NCBI RefSeq assembly: GCF_030034735.1
Contig: NZ_CP125370.1
Location: 4,449,001-4,513,000 of the forward strand
DNA from: Paenibacillus sp. RC334
GTDB lineage: Bacteria; Bacillota; Bacilli; Paenibacillales; Paenibacillaceae
Reading direction: 5' to 3'
Length of the DNA stretch: 64,000 bases
Shown: piece by piece, positions 33,777 to 42,346 of the stretch
Layout of the letters: the number at the start of each line of letters is the position of its first letter
Position numbering within the stretch: the first letter of the stretch is position 1
Position numbers and translations under genes: made by a program
Notes under the pieces: generated by a model
What the model was told of the DNA's origin: nothing
Database searches by the model: none
What the model saw: the letters and a program-made list of their open reading frames with translations, nothing else

Positions 33777-34032
33777 ATGTTAATCCCACACATATAACTC
33801 CAGCTTAAAGTCACTTAAATATAAGCTTAAAATAATATGTCTAAAATGTGAACGAATGTACTTTTACACTCGTTAACTTGTACGGTTCGCTCTAACATTC
33901 ATTTGCATCCCCGCATCAGCCACAATTTTATGCTGATTCCATCTAGGCTTCCATAGATACCCACACCCTGTCCTTTTGCTGGAATACCTTGGTATATAAG
34001 AAACTTTCGATTGGCTGAAGGGGGTTATTGAG

Positions 34033-35106
34033 ATCAAAGTCCTATTTACCTTTTATATACCCAGCGGCGGCGTGGAAACCTTGAACCGCCAACGCTGCAA
34101 GGTGCTTAGCCAGGATGGGATTGAATGCCATCTTCTCTACTATCAGCAGGGTACGGGGATGCAAAACTTGCATGGAGATATTCCCGTGTTTACGACTTCT
34201 TCCGAGGGAGATATTTCTAGTCTGATACACACTCACCGTTACGATGCCATCATCGTCTCGTCGGATTACCAGATGCTCGCAAAACTGCGCATGTTGGGCT
34301 ATCAGGGTGTGCTAATCTATGAATCACAGGGCTTCGGTCCGCACGTGGAGGCTGCATTGGTAGTAGGCGAAGCCACACCGTTTCTTCAAAGATACGCCAA
34401 TGCAGTACTGCTACCCACCACTACGCATCTGGTCGAACTATTTTCCAGCATGTGTCCGTGGCTTAAGCGTTACGTGTTTCCAAATGTACTGGATACCAGC
34501 GTATTTAATTATGTACCTAACACTCCTCCGGTCAATCCGGTCATTGCATGGGTTGGGCGACTGGAGCCGAACAAAAACTGGAGGCATTTTATCGATATCT
34601 CTTACTGGATGCTGCAAAACCGCCCGGATCTTCGCATCTGGATGTTCTATGATAATACCCTTTCGCAGCCAGAGGATAAGGTACAATTCGAGAGCATGGT
34701 TACACAGCTTGGCTTGTCCTCCATTGTAGAACGTTTCAACAACGTGCCCCATGCTAAAATGCCTCTGTATTACTCCATGATTGGCGATTCGGGAGGGTAT
34801 CTGTTGTCCACTTCACTGGTAGAGGGATTTGGATACGCCGTAGCTGAGGCCATGGCTTGCCGCTGTCCCGTGCTCAGCTCTGATTCTGACGGGGTGCGAG
34901 CCTTCATCGATCACAACGTAACGGGTAAATTTTATGCGCAAGGAGATATCTTGCAGGCGATATTGGAGGGACTGGATCTGATGAACAACGCGCCCGACCG
35001 CGAATCCATTCGCCAGAAGGGGCTGACAAGGGTCGTCGACCTGTTAGCACCGGATAAATATGTGCAATCCTTCCGGCAAATGATGGGCGCGCTGGGCGTG
35101 GGGTAA
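34033..35106 (+). CDS. Family 4 glycosyltransferase, non-standard start
   Basis: A GT4 transferase of about 357 residues. Donor-binding motifs are VIAWVGRLEPNKNW and STSLVEGFGYAVAEAMACR (Glu of the EX7E motif). The natural N-terminus KVLFTFYIPSGGVETLNRQ, with the GGVE loop, lies upstream of the first canonical start codon (GTG at 34072). AAGGGGG at 34018-34024 is well spaced to an ATC at 34033, exactly where an ATG would be expected, so ATC (or ATT 34027) may be the initiation codon. A truncated GTG-started protein would lack the first beta strand. Lone gene. Confidence 0.8.
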   Translation: MKVLFTFYIPSGGVETLNRQRCKVLSQDGIECHLLYYQQGTGMQNLHGDIPVFTTSSEGDISSLIHTHRYDAIIVSSDYQMLAKLRMLGYQGVLIYESQGFGPHVEAALVVGEATPFLQRYANAVLLPTTTHLVELFSSMCPWLKRYVFPNVLDTSVFNYVPNTPPVNPVIAWVGRLEPNKNWRHFIDISYWMLQNRPDLRIWMFYDNTLSQPEDKVQFESMVTQLGLSSIVERFNNVPHAKMPLYYSMIGDSGGYLLSTSLVEGFGYAVAEAMACRCPVLSSDSDGVRAFIDHNVTGKFYAQGDILQAILEGLDLMNNAPDRESIRQKGLTRVVDLLAPDKYVQSFRQMMGALGVG

Positions 35107-35191
35107 GCTATTATTTTAATGAAGAATTACTCCAGCAGCTTAAAGTAGGGCAGGTCTCCAAGACGATACAGAAACCATTATCCCCCAAAAA

Positions 35192-35245
35192 TAATAGCTG
35201 ACGACATCCCTTTTTACACACGGGCCATCGTCAGCATTATGACTT
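35192..35245. terminator. Hairpin between the glycosyltransferase and bglP
   Basis: GCTGACGA and TCGTCAGC frame a loop of about 25 bases, followed by a T-rich stretch on the plus strand. It may stop both converging transcripts. Confidence 0.6.
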
Positions 35246-35272
35246 TCTTTTTTTATCACTACTGTTCGGAAT

Positions 35273-37126
35273 CTATCTAATCTTTAATAATTGGTCTCCA
35301 GCATGAATAACTGTTGTAGCTTCCATTATGATATCTGTGTACACGGCTGTATTAGTTACAATGACGGATGTGGTGATATCATATCCTTCATCTGCTATAG
35401 CCTCGGGATCAAATTCAACCAGCTTGTCTCCTTTTTGAATGGTATCTCCTTCAGACACAAAAGAAGTGAAATGCTTTCCTTTCAGGCTGACCGTATTTAT
35501 TCCAATGTGAATGAGCAGTTCAACACCATCCTCAGAAATAAGCCCAATCGCATGTTTTGTTTTGAAAACGGTAACAACAGTTCCGTTAAACGGCGCGTAG
35601 GCTACCCCGTCTCTTGGAATAATAGCCGCGCCCTGACCCATCGCACCACTGGAGAACGCTTCATCTTTTACTGCGGTTAAAGGAATCAATTCCCCGCTTA
35701 AAGGACTGAATACCGCTTTTTCCTCCTCTTTGCTTTCATCTGCAACCTTAATCTCAGAAGCAGGTTTAGCATTTTTATAGCCGAAAAGATAGGTCAGGAT
35801 AAATGCGAGTACAAAAGCCACAACCAAAGATATGATAAAGCCGATGAAACCTGCATCTATACCTTTTGGATTAATGAACAGAGGAATACCGAAAACGCCG
35901 CCTGAGGCAAAACCATATGCCGTGGATCCCAGCAAACCTGCTGCGGCTCCCCCTATACCTGCGGCAATGGAAGCTAAAATAAACGGCTTTTTGGCAGGTA
36001 GCGTAACACCGTAAATAGCTGGTTCCGTAACTCCCATCAAACCCGCAATTGAAGCAGAAGTGGCAATAGGTTTTAATTTAGGGTCACGTGATTTCAAAGC
36101 AATGGCAAAGGCCGCACCGGTTTGAGCAAAAGTAGTACAGAACAACATACCGTTAATCGGATCAAACCCGTTCGTAACTACATTATTCAGGAGGATTGGA
36201 ATAAATGCCCAATGCAGACCGAAGATAATAATGGCCTGCCAGAACCCGGCCAGAACGAGGCCAGCTACAGCTGGACTTAACTGGTAAATCCACATGGAGC
36301 CTTTAGCTAACCCATCGCTGACTATAGTTGCTATCGGCCCGACAACCAGAAAAACAATCGGTGATATGATGACCAAAGTCAGAAAAGGCACAATGAACAT
36401 TTTAATGGAGGCAGGTGCATACTTACTTATAAATTTTTCGACCTTAGCTGCCAACAATGCTCCAATAATGATAGGTATAACAGAAGAAGTATAATTAATC
36501 AGAACGACAGGTATGGTCAAAAAGGACAGCGCCGTTTTATCCGTAAAGGCGGAAGTAATGGTCGGATATACCAAGGCGGCTCCCAAAACAGCAGACAGGT
36601 ACGGGTTTCCTCCAAATTTTTTACCTGCTGAAAACCCTAAAATAACCGGAAAGAAATAAAACATAGCGTCTGCTGTCGCATATAAAATTTTATACGTGCC
36701 CATCTGATCCGTCATCCAGCCCAGGGATGTGCATAAAGCCAAAAGTCCTTTTAGAATCCCCACAGCGGCGAGCACACCAACAACGGGCATGAACACGCCT
36801 GAAATTACATCGACAAATCGGGAGAATAAACTGGATTTCTCATTGTTTTGCTCTTCTTGACTCGCTTGATTCGGCTTTACTCCCATCGTCTCCAAAAGAG
36901 CTTCATATACCTTTGGGACCTCATTACCAATGACCACCTGAAATTGTCCGCCGCTTTCTACGACAGTAATGACACCGTCAATCTGTTTGATTTTTTCTTT
37001 ATCTGGTAATTGATTATCCTTTAATTTGAACCTCAATCGAGTGACGCAGTGAATTACACTGTTCACATTTTCGCTTCCTCCCACTGAACTTAATACTTCT
37101 TCGGCTGTTTTTTTATGATCCATCAT
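35273..37126 (-). CDS. bglP: Beta-glucoside PTS permease EIIBCA
   Basis: A 617-residue PTS enzyme II of the glucose/beta-glucoside family. Domains in order: EIIB with the phosphorylated Cys in VIHCVTRLRFKLKD, EIIC with about ten membrane helices (TEPAIYGV signature, as GVTEPAIYGVTL), and EIIA with LLIHIGINTVSLKG (the phosphorylated His). It imports and phosphorylates a beta-glucoside or related disaccharide. ATG 37126 follows AAGGAG; a small 34-residue frame ends exactly in that ribosome binding site. Third gene behind the LacI-controlled DUF4038 hydrolase. Confidence 0.93.
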   Translation of the reverse strand: MMDHKKTAEEVLSSVGGSENVNSVIHCVTRLRFKLKDNQLPDKEKIKQIDGVITVVESGGQFQVVIGNEVPKVYEALLETMGVKPNQASQEEQNNEKSSLFSRFVDVISGVFMPVVGVLAAVGILKGLLALCTSLGWMTDQMGTYKILYATADAMFYFFPVILGFSAGKKFGGNPYLSAVLGAALVYPTITSAFTDKTALSFLTIPVVLINYTSSVIPIIIGALLAAKVEKFISKYAPASIKMFIVPFLTLVIISPIVFLVVGPIATIVSDGLAKGSMWIYQLSPAVAGLVLAGFWQAIIIFGLHWAFIPILLNNVVTNGFDPINGMLFCTTFAQTGAAFAIALKSRDPKLKPIATSASIAGLMGVTEPAIYGVTLPAKKPFILASIAAGIGGAAAGLLGSTAYGFASGGVFGIPLFINPKGIDAGFIGFIISLVVAFVLAFILTYLFGYKNAKPASEIKVADESKEEEKAVFSPLSGELIPLTAVKDEAFSSGAMGQGAAIIPRDGVAYAPFNGTVVTVFKTKHAIGLISEDGVELLIHIGINTVSLKGKHFTSFVSEGDTIQKGDKLVEFDPEAIADEGYDITTSVIVTNTAVYTDIIMEATTVIHAGDQLLKIR

Positions 37127-37128
37127 GT

Positions 37129-37233
37129 TCACTCCTTCTTGGATGCGCTTTCTATTTTCTTTCTTGCAATAGCAGCGACAATTATGACGCTTATACCGCC
37201 TGCAAGCTTACCCACGATCATAGCTGCCATCAT
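37129..37233 (-). CDS. 34-residue membrane micro-protein
   Basis: An open frame of 34 codons, MMAAMIVGKLAGGISVII and a basic tail, with a single predicted membrane helix. It sits in the 100-base gap between the hydrolase and bglP and its stop codon overlaps the bglP ribosome binding site. Its own ribosome binding site is weak. It may be a real small membrane protein coupled to the PTS, or just a chance frame that couples translation. Confidence 0.4.
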   Translation of the reverse strand: MMAAMIVGKLAGGISVIIVAAIARKKIESASKKE

Positions 37234-37247
37234 GTTCGTCTTTTGTT

Positions 37248-38528
37248 TTATTTTGTTCCGATGATCACAACATCACTTTCAAAACTATGCATGTCTATAA
37301 TGGATTGACCATCCTGGATGTACACCTCTGTTTGGGCAAAACGTTTTCCCGCTAAATCAATCGTTGTAAACTTGTAATCCTGCACATTGATGCTTAACCG
37401 CACCTTTGTGTTAACCGGAATATACAAAACTACGGTATTCTCGTTTCCGGCGGCTCTAATCTCTTCTGTCTTATTTAGAACAATATCCAGCGGCCTAATG
37501 CCAACAAGCTTATACATTTCAAACAGATATTTAATAAATGAATAATCCCATGCACCTTCAAAACGCAATGCCGTTCTCCAATCATAGGGGCTATCAAAGC
37601 CTTCCCCTTCTACGATGCCGAATTTCTTCCCTTTTTTATGCCAGCTCCAAATTCCGTGCGCTCCGTATGTTACTCCTGCTCCCCCACCTGCAAGGAGACT
37701 CTGCCATGCTGCTTTTCTGGCATCCAATGCAGTATATCTGCCATACACATTGCGGCTGTAACTAATTTGTTCATAACATGGCTCCCCGTTAATTACAGGC
37801 CGTATATCCGACTTATGATAGAAATGTTGAGCAATCTCGTGGGCTACATGTTGAAACTGGGAGTTGTGTCCTGATTGATACATATAGAATGCAAGACCCT
37901 TGTGTTTCTCAAAGACATGAGGAATTTCCCTCAATCTTCCTTGAATATGCAGCGTAGTTAAGCTTGCCGGGCTTAATTGGTGTACAATATCCAGTGCTTT
38001 TAAATAATAGGAATTGGCACGTTCAGTTGGAAAATCACTATCCCCACTGATCAGAAAAATAGGATCAAATGGAGAAAAACGGTTTACGACGTGCGTTACG
38101 TAGTGTTCAATGCATTCAAACGGCATTTTATTGCCCCTTTGGAACATTTCAGCCCATGTATCCGGTACGTAGTTACACCACAACAGAACCAGTGCTGGAA
38201 CAAATCCACGCTCTACAGCCATTTTTATCATGACTTCCGCTCGATCAAAATAAGCTTCGTTTAATGTATGGTAGTCGAAGTCTCCATTTTCCAGTAACGC
38301 AAACGGCTGTAGATTCAGATCCGATTCACTTGCATCCCATTGTTGAAGCATGTTGATTTGTAACACATTGAAACCCTGCATCTTCCGATAGTCAAGGTAA
38401 TCGCTCCACTCCTCCAACGTCGCGTTGGTAAATACGCTCCAAACCGTATCTGCCAAATAAAAAAAGAGTTTTCCCTCTTTGATAAAACTTCTTTGATTTT
38501 CAGCAATGTTTAAACTCAAATGAATCAC
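37248..38528 (-). CDS. DUF4038 (apiosidase-like) glycoside hydrolase
   Basis: About 426 residues from GTG 38528 (TTG 38519 also possible) behind GAAAGGAAAG. FIKEGKLFFYLADTVWSVF then YRKMQGFNVLQINML mark the DUF4038 TIM barrel, with a DUF5060-like/putative collagen-binding C-terminus (VVLYIPVNTKVRLSINV). No signal peptide, so it acts inside the cell, perhaps on the PTS-imported phosphosugar. The exact substrate is unknown. First gene of a unit with the micro-protein and bglP. Confidence 0.8.
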   Translation of the reverse strand: MIHLSLNIAENQRSFIKEGKLFFYLADTVWSVFTNATLEEWSDYLDYRKMQGFNVLQINMLQQWDASESDLNLQPFALLENGDFDYHTLNEAYFDRAEVMIKMAVERGFVPALVLLWCNYVPDTWAEMFQRGNKMPFECIEHYVTHVVNRFSPFDPIFLISGDSDFPTERANSYYLKALDIVHQLSPASLTTLHIQGRLREIPHVFEKHKGLAFYMYQSGHNSQFQHVAHEIAQHFYHKSDIRPVINGEPCYEQISYSRNVYGRYTALDARKAAWQSLLAGGGAGVTYGAHGIWSWHKKGKKFGIVEGEGFDSPYDWRTALRFEGAWDYSFIKYLFEMYKLVGIRPLDIVLNKTEEIRAAGNENTVVLYIPVNTKVRLSINVQDYKFTTIDLAGKRFAQTEVYIQDGQSIIDMHSFESDVVIIGTK

Positions 38529-38616
38529 CTTTCCTTTCTCGCCAAATTCACAACATTCCCTAAACAAAACTAAATAAACAACTAAATTATATGTTTTATT
38601 CGTAAAATAAACTAAA

Positions 38617-38630
38617 TTAAAGCGCTTTAC
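38617..38630 (-). promoter_or_regulatory. Probable cre site (CcpA)
   Basis: TTAAAGCGCTTTAC matches the CcpA consensus except at one position and contains the palindrome TAAAGCGCTTTA. Its place upstream of the hydrolase-bglP unit fits carbon catabolite control. Confidence 0.65.
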
Positions 38631-38690
38631 ATTTGAATATTAACACCATCATTTATAAAAGGTCAACATTTTTCTGTTCAATGTTTTTTA

Positions 38691-38716
38691 GTTTAGTTTA
38701 GTTTATAATCTAAACT
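38691..38716. promoter_or_regulatory. Probable LacI-family operator
   Basis: AGTTTA-taatc-TAAACT (38700-38716) is a 17-bp inverted repeat preceded by further GTTTA repeats. Related AAACTAAA half-sites occur near 38570, 38585 and 38608 and at about 38746. Several sites in the divergent region could let the LacI-type regulator control both directions. Confidence 0.55.
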
Positions 38717-38771
38717 TTTTTGTAGAATAATGATATAATTTATGTAGTTTAGTTCAATAGGGGGTTCTGCA

Positions 38772-39800
38772 TTGAAAATTGATGATATTGCAAGGCTTGC
38801 AGGTGTTTCGAAATCTGCTGTCTCCCTTGCTTTTAATAACAAACCCGGAGTTAGTGAAGAAACAAAGGAGCAAATTCTAAAAATTGCACAAGAGCATGGA
38901 TATAAACCACGTACCATGAAGTCCAACAAGGAATCTATTAAAAATCACCATGTGATTCGCTTTGTGGCATGTAAAAATACAGACATCGTAACAGAACATT
39001 ATGATTCATTTCCCTTTTTCAATGAATTAATTCATCATATTACTAATCAGGTGAGAGAGCATGGAAATACCCTAATTTTTTCGTCTTTTGATAGCCATAA
39101 CCTCGAAGAAGAATTATCTGCTTTGGAAAAAGATCAGCCCTCTTCAGGCGTACTTCTGCTTGGCACCAATTTAACTTCCGAGATTATTCATTCTATACAA
39201 TCCATTCATACCAATATTGTGATTTTGGATACCTGCTTTGAACACGTCGACGCCAGTTTCGTATCCATTAATAACTATCTTGGCGGGTATCAGGCAGGCC
39301 AATACTTAATTCAGTCTGGACACAGACGAATAGGATACGTGCAATCCAGTACCAGAATCCTCAACTTTAAAAAACGAAAGGAAGGGTTTATGGCGGCTTT
39401 AGAGGAGCACAATCTTTCCATAGAAAATGGGCTTATATTTGATATGCATCCCATGCTTGTGATGTCACAGGACTCTTTCAAAACAGCTATTCATGAATTG
39501 AATGAGCTTCCTTCGGCCCTATTTTGCGAAAATGATTATATGGCGATCAGTGCCATTAAAACGTTTCAGGAAACGAACATTCGAGTGCCTGAACAAATTT
39601 CCATCATGGGGTTTGATAATATTAATGAGGCTAAGGTCATTAGCCCGGAACTCACAACCATTCATGTGAAAAAGGAGGTTTTGGCCCGAACTGCTGTAAA
39701 CTTGCTTATGGAGAGACTTAACAACGATCAGAAGCATCATACTCAGGTTCTGGTGAATACAGAGGTTATTGAAAGAAAATCTTGTTTAGCCTCAGAATGA
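38772..39800 (+). CDS. LacI-family transcriptional regulator
   Basis: 342 residues from a TTG start after GGGGG. The N-terminal helix-turn-helix MKIDDIARLAGVSKSAVSLA and hinge PGVSEETKEQILKIAQEHGY are typical. The periplasmic-binding-like effector domain follows (GSVLLLG-type, SINNYLGGYQAGQYLI, SIMGFDNINEAKVISPELTT). Divergent from the hydrolase-bglP unit, so it most likely represses it, responding to the beta-glucoside or its phosphate. Confidence 0.93.
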   Translation: MKIDDIARLAGVSKSAVSLAFNNKPGVSEETKEQILKIAQEHGYKPRTMKSNKESIKNHHVIRFVACKNTDIVTEHYDSFPFFNELIHHITNQVREHGNTLIFSSFDSHNLEEELSALEKDQPSSGVLLLGTNLTSEIIHSIQSIHTNIVILDTCFEHVDASFVSINNYLGGYQAGQYLIQSGHRRIGYVQSSTRILNFKKRKEGFMAALEEHNLSIENGLIFDMHPMLVMSQDSFKTAIHELNELPSALFCENDYMAISAIKTFQETNIRVPEQISIMGFDNINEAKVISPELTTIHVKKEVLARTAVNLLMERLNNDQKHHTQVLVNTEVIERKSCLASE

Positions 39801-39859
39801 CCTATGATAAGGTAAACTAAATGGGGTGATAGAGAAGATAACAAGAGGGAGGGTTCAGC

Positions 39860-39940
39860 ATGATATATGATTATGTGAGCTGGACAGGAGCGGTCTTCAT
39901 CATACTCGCCATTATTTTAAGTGGAACAGGGGTTCTATGA
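39860..39940 (+). CDS. 26-residue membrane peptide
   Basis: ATG behind GAGGGAGGG opens a 26-codon frame, MIYDYVSWTGAVFIILAIIL then SGTGVL. It is a single hydrophobic helix with a good ribosome binding site and is too short for usual gene callers. Possibly a small membrane or spore peptide. No family recognised. Confidence 0.5.
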   Translation: MIYDYVSWTGAVFIILAIILSGTGVL

Positions 39941-39945
39941 TTCTA

Positions 39946-39970
39946 AAATAAAGCCGCCGGGTAGGCGGCC
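39946..39970 (-). terminator. arsC terminator
   Basis: On the minus strand GCCGCC and GGCGGC form a stem followed by TTTATTTT. Confidence 0.65.
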
Positions 39971-39977
39971 TGCCTAT

Positions 39978-40397
39978 TTACTCTCCTGTTTCAGCAAACT
40001 TATGAATGCGTACCCCAATTTCATCACGCACACGCTGGAAGACGGCCCATTTTTCCTCTTCGGTACCCTGCGCTTTCGCTGGATCATCAAAACCCCAGTG
40101 CTCACGGCGCACATGAGGAGGCGTAACAGGACATTTATCCGCTGCATCCCCGCACAAGGTCACAACCAAGTCGGCGGAGTTTAGCCGTTCAGAGCTGATG
40201 ATATCTGATGTTTGCCCTGAAATATCAATCTCCACTTCCTGCATAGCCTGTACAGCTTTCGGGTTCAGTCCATGTGCTTCAATGCCTGCGCTGTATACGT
40301 TCCAGTGATCGCCCAGAACCTTTTTGGCCCAGCCTTCTGCTATCTGACTACGGCAAGAATTACCAGTACACAAGAAGTAAATTGTCTTTTTATCCAT
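39978..40397 (-). CDS. arsC: Arsenate reductase (thioredoxin-coupled)
   Basis: 139 residues of the low-molecular-weight phosphatase fold. CTGNSCRSQ is the phosphate loop with nucleophile Cys10, and CGDAADKCP contains the Cys82 and Cys89 pair of the disulfide relay, as in S. aureus and B. subtilis ArsC. Reduces arsenate to arsenite for ArsB. Start ATG behind AAAGGAG. Last gene of the ars operon. Confidence 0.95.
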   Translation of the reverse strand: MDKKTIYFLCTGNSCRSQIAEGWAKKVLGDHWNVYSAGIEAHGLNPKAVQAMQEVEIDISGQTSDIISSERLNSADLVVTLCGDAADKCPVTPPHVRREHWGFDDPAKAQGTEEEKWAVFQRVRDEIGVRIHKFAETGE

Positions 40398-40423
40398 GAT
40401 GATCGTCTCCTTTAGTGTTTAAA

Positions 40424-41719
40424 TCATAATATTGTCAACCACAAATACAAACCCAAAAGTGTGAAAAAAAGCGTAGGCAAGGTCAGAATTACACCTGTTT
40501 TGAAGTAGGTTCCCCAACGAATCTTTATGCCTTTAGAAGTAAGCACATGCAGCCAGAGCAGCGTAGCCAAGGAGCCAATGGGTGTCATCTTGGGCCCTAA
40601 ATCCGACCCGATTACATTGGCGTAAACAAGTGCCTCCCGGATCATTCCTGTTGCGTTCGTAGCATGGATCGCCAGCGCATTAATCATGACTGTAGGCATG
40701 TTGTTCATCACCGACGAAATGACGGCAGCCATAAAACCCATAGCCATCGTAGCCACAAACATCCCCTCGTCTGCTGCCGCTTGAATAAGATGAGCTAGCA
40801 AATCTGTCAAACCCACATTACGCAACCCGTATACTACGACGTACATCCCGATGGAGAAAAATACGATGGCCCATGGCGCGCTTCTCATGACTTCTTTTAC
40901 AGGTACCACAGGACTTTTACGAGCAATAAATAAGAGAATAACAGCAATGATTGTCACAATTACCGAAACTGGAATGTTGAAAAATTCGCTGATCAGATAA
41001 CCTGCAAGCAGAAGGGTCAGGAAGATCCAGGAAAGCCGGAACATTTTCGCATCCTTAATCGCTTTAGCAGGAGCCGTTACATGAGCAACATCAAACTTCC
41101 CTGGAATGCTTTTACGGAAAAAGAGATACAGCACTAACATGCTCGCAGCTATAGAAAAAAAATTCGGAATAATCATGCGGCCTGCATACTCCATAAATGT
41201 AATGTTGAAGAAATTGGCGGTCACGATGTTAACCAAATTGCTGACGACGAGCGGAAGCGAAGCCGTATCTGCAATAAAGCCGCTGGCTATGATAAAAGGG
41301 AATACCCTTGTTTCTTCAAACTTGAGCGCCCGTACCATCGCAAGCACAATGGGAGTCAGGATCAAAGCGGCACCATCATTTGCAAAAAAAGCAGCTACCA
41401 CCGCTCCCAGCAAAGTCACATACATAAACAGCCGGACCCCGCTTCCCTGCGCAGCCCTCGCCATATGTAAAGCGGCCCATTCAAATAGTCCGATCTTATC
41501 CAGCACCAATGAAATGAGAATAATAGCTACAAAAGCCAGCGTGGCATTCCACACGATTCGGGTTACTTCCCACACATCTTGAATATGAACCACGCCAACA
41601 AGCAGAGCCAAAATTGCTCCTGCGGAGGCTGACCATCCAATAGACAGGTTCTTGGGCTGCCAGATCACCAGCGTCAAAGTTAACAGGAAAATAGCGCATG
41701 ACAAGAAAACCGATAACAC
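40424..41719 (-). CDS. arsB: Arsenite efflux pump ArsB
   Basis: A membrane protein with about eleven helices of the ArsB/NhaD family. Recognisable are [15 protein letters not shown] and [14 protein letters not shown] (family signature loops) and [24 protein letters not shown] at 41719 lies at the correct distance from GGAGG; the frame is open to a TTG six bases up, which overlaps the ribosome binding site. Arsenite extrusion using the membrane potential; no ArsA is present. Confidence 0.93.
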   Translation of the reverse strand: MLSVFLSCAIFLLTLTLVIWQPKNLSIGWSASAGAILALLVGVVHIQDVWEVTRIVWNATLAFVAIILISLVLDKIGLFEWAALHMARAAQGSGVRLFMYVTLLGAVVAAFFANDGAALILTPIVLAMVRALKFEETRVFPFIIASGFIADTASLPLVVSNLVNIVTANFFNITFMEYAGRMIIPNFFSIAASMLVLYLFFRKSIPGKFDVAHVTAPAKAIKDAKMFRLSWIFLTLLLAGYLISEFFNIPVSVIVTIIAVILLFIARKSPVVPVKEVMRSAPWAIVFFSIGMYVVVYGLRNVGLTDLLAHLIQAAADEGMFVATMAMGFMAAVISSVMNNMPTVMINALAIHATNATGMIREALVYANVIGSDLGPKMTPIGSLATLLWLHVLTSKGIKIRWGTYFKTGVILTLPTLFFTLLGLYLWLTIL

Positions 41720-41763
41720 GTTCAAACCTCCGATCCAAGATGTATCATCACATCAAATCATTT

Positions 41764-41781
41764 TATAAGCATATGCTTATA
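41764..41781. promoter_or_regulatory. ArsR operator between arsR and arsB
   Basis: TATAAGCATATGCTTATA is an 18-bp perfect palindrome, and a related site (AATCATTTGCTTATAT) lies upstream of arsR at 42206-42224. Palindromes of the ATA-N-TAT type are typical ArsR/SmtB operators. Confidence 0.7.
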
Positions 41782-41831
41782 TATTGGGCATCATTTTCCA
41801 TGCTCACAGAGGCAACTTTTCCATCGAATCT

Positions 41832-42182
41832 TTAGCAGGAGCAGGAATTCGAATCAGGTCCGCAAGCAGCGGTTGGTTCTTCTTTATTTAAAAGCTTCAA
41901 AATTTGCTTCTCATCTGGCATACATTGAAGGACCGCTTGAATATGAGGCTTGTCCTCCACATTGAGAGAATAGTACACCCACTGCCCGCGTCGAGCTTCT
42001 TTTACAATCCCTTGAGACTTTAGCTTTCTTAGATGCTGGCTGATACCCGGTTGCGAAATATCAAAAATCTCGACAAATTCGCACACACACCATTCCCTCT
42101 CTTGGAGCAAAGAGAGCATCGTCAGCCGTGTTCTATCACCCAATAGCTTTAATTGATCCGCTACATAAGCCAGTTGGTCCAA
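41832..42182 (-). CDS. arsR: ArsR-family arsenic-sensing repressor
   Basis: 116 residues from a TTG 42182 behind AGAGGTGAT (GTG 42191 also in frame). The winged helix LLQEREWCVCEFVEIFDISQ carries the CVCEF arsenite-binding Cys pair, and GISQHLRKLKSQGIV is the recognition helix. An additional C-terminal CSC/CGP cysteine tail could add a metal ligand. First gene of arsR-arsB-arsC. Confidence 0.95.
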   Translation of the reverse strand: MDQLAYVADQLKLLGDRTRLTMLSLLQEREWCVCEFVEIFDISQPGISQHLRKLKSQGIVKEARRGQWVYYSLNVEDKPHIQAVLQCMPDEKQILKLLNKEEPTAACGPDSNSCSC

Positions 42183-42346
42183 TATGATCACCTCTTCTCT
42201 CTATATATAATCATTTGCTTATATCTTAATTGTATACTCAACACCACTCTTTTTCAATACAATCGTATAATCAAATTTTTCACTTTTTCATAACCAATCT
42301 ACCGTTGTATACTGTTCTTCAGAACTGCTATGGAAGGAGGCTCATT

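Noticed and set aside
33587..34020. Hidden gene between the ABC operon and the glycosyltransferase
   Set aside because: Only a palindromic element and A/T-rich sequence; no frame with a ribosome binding site.
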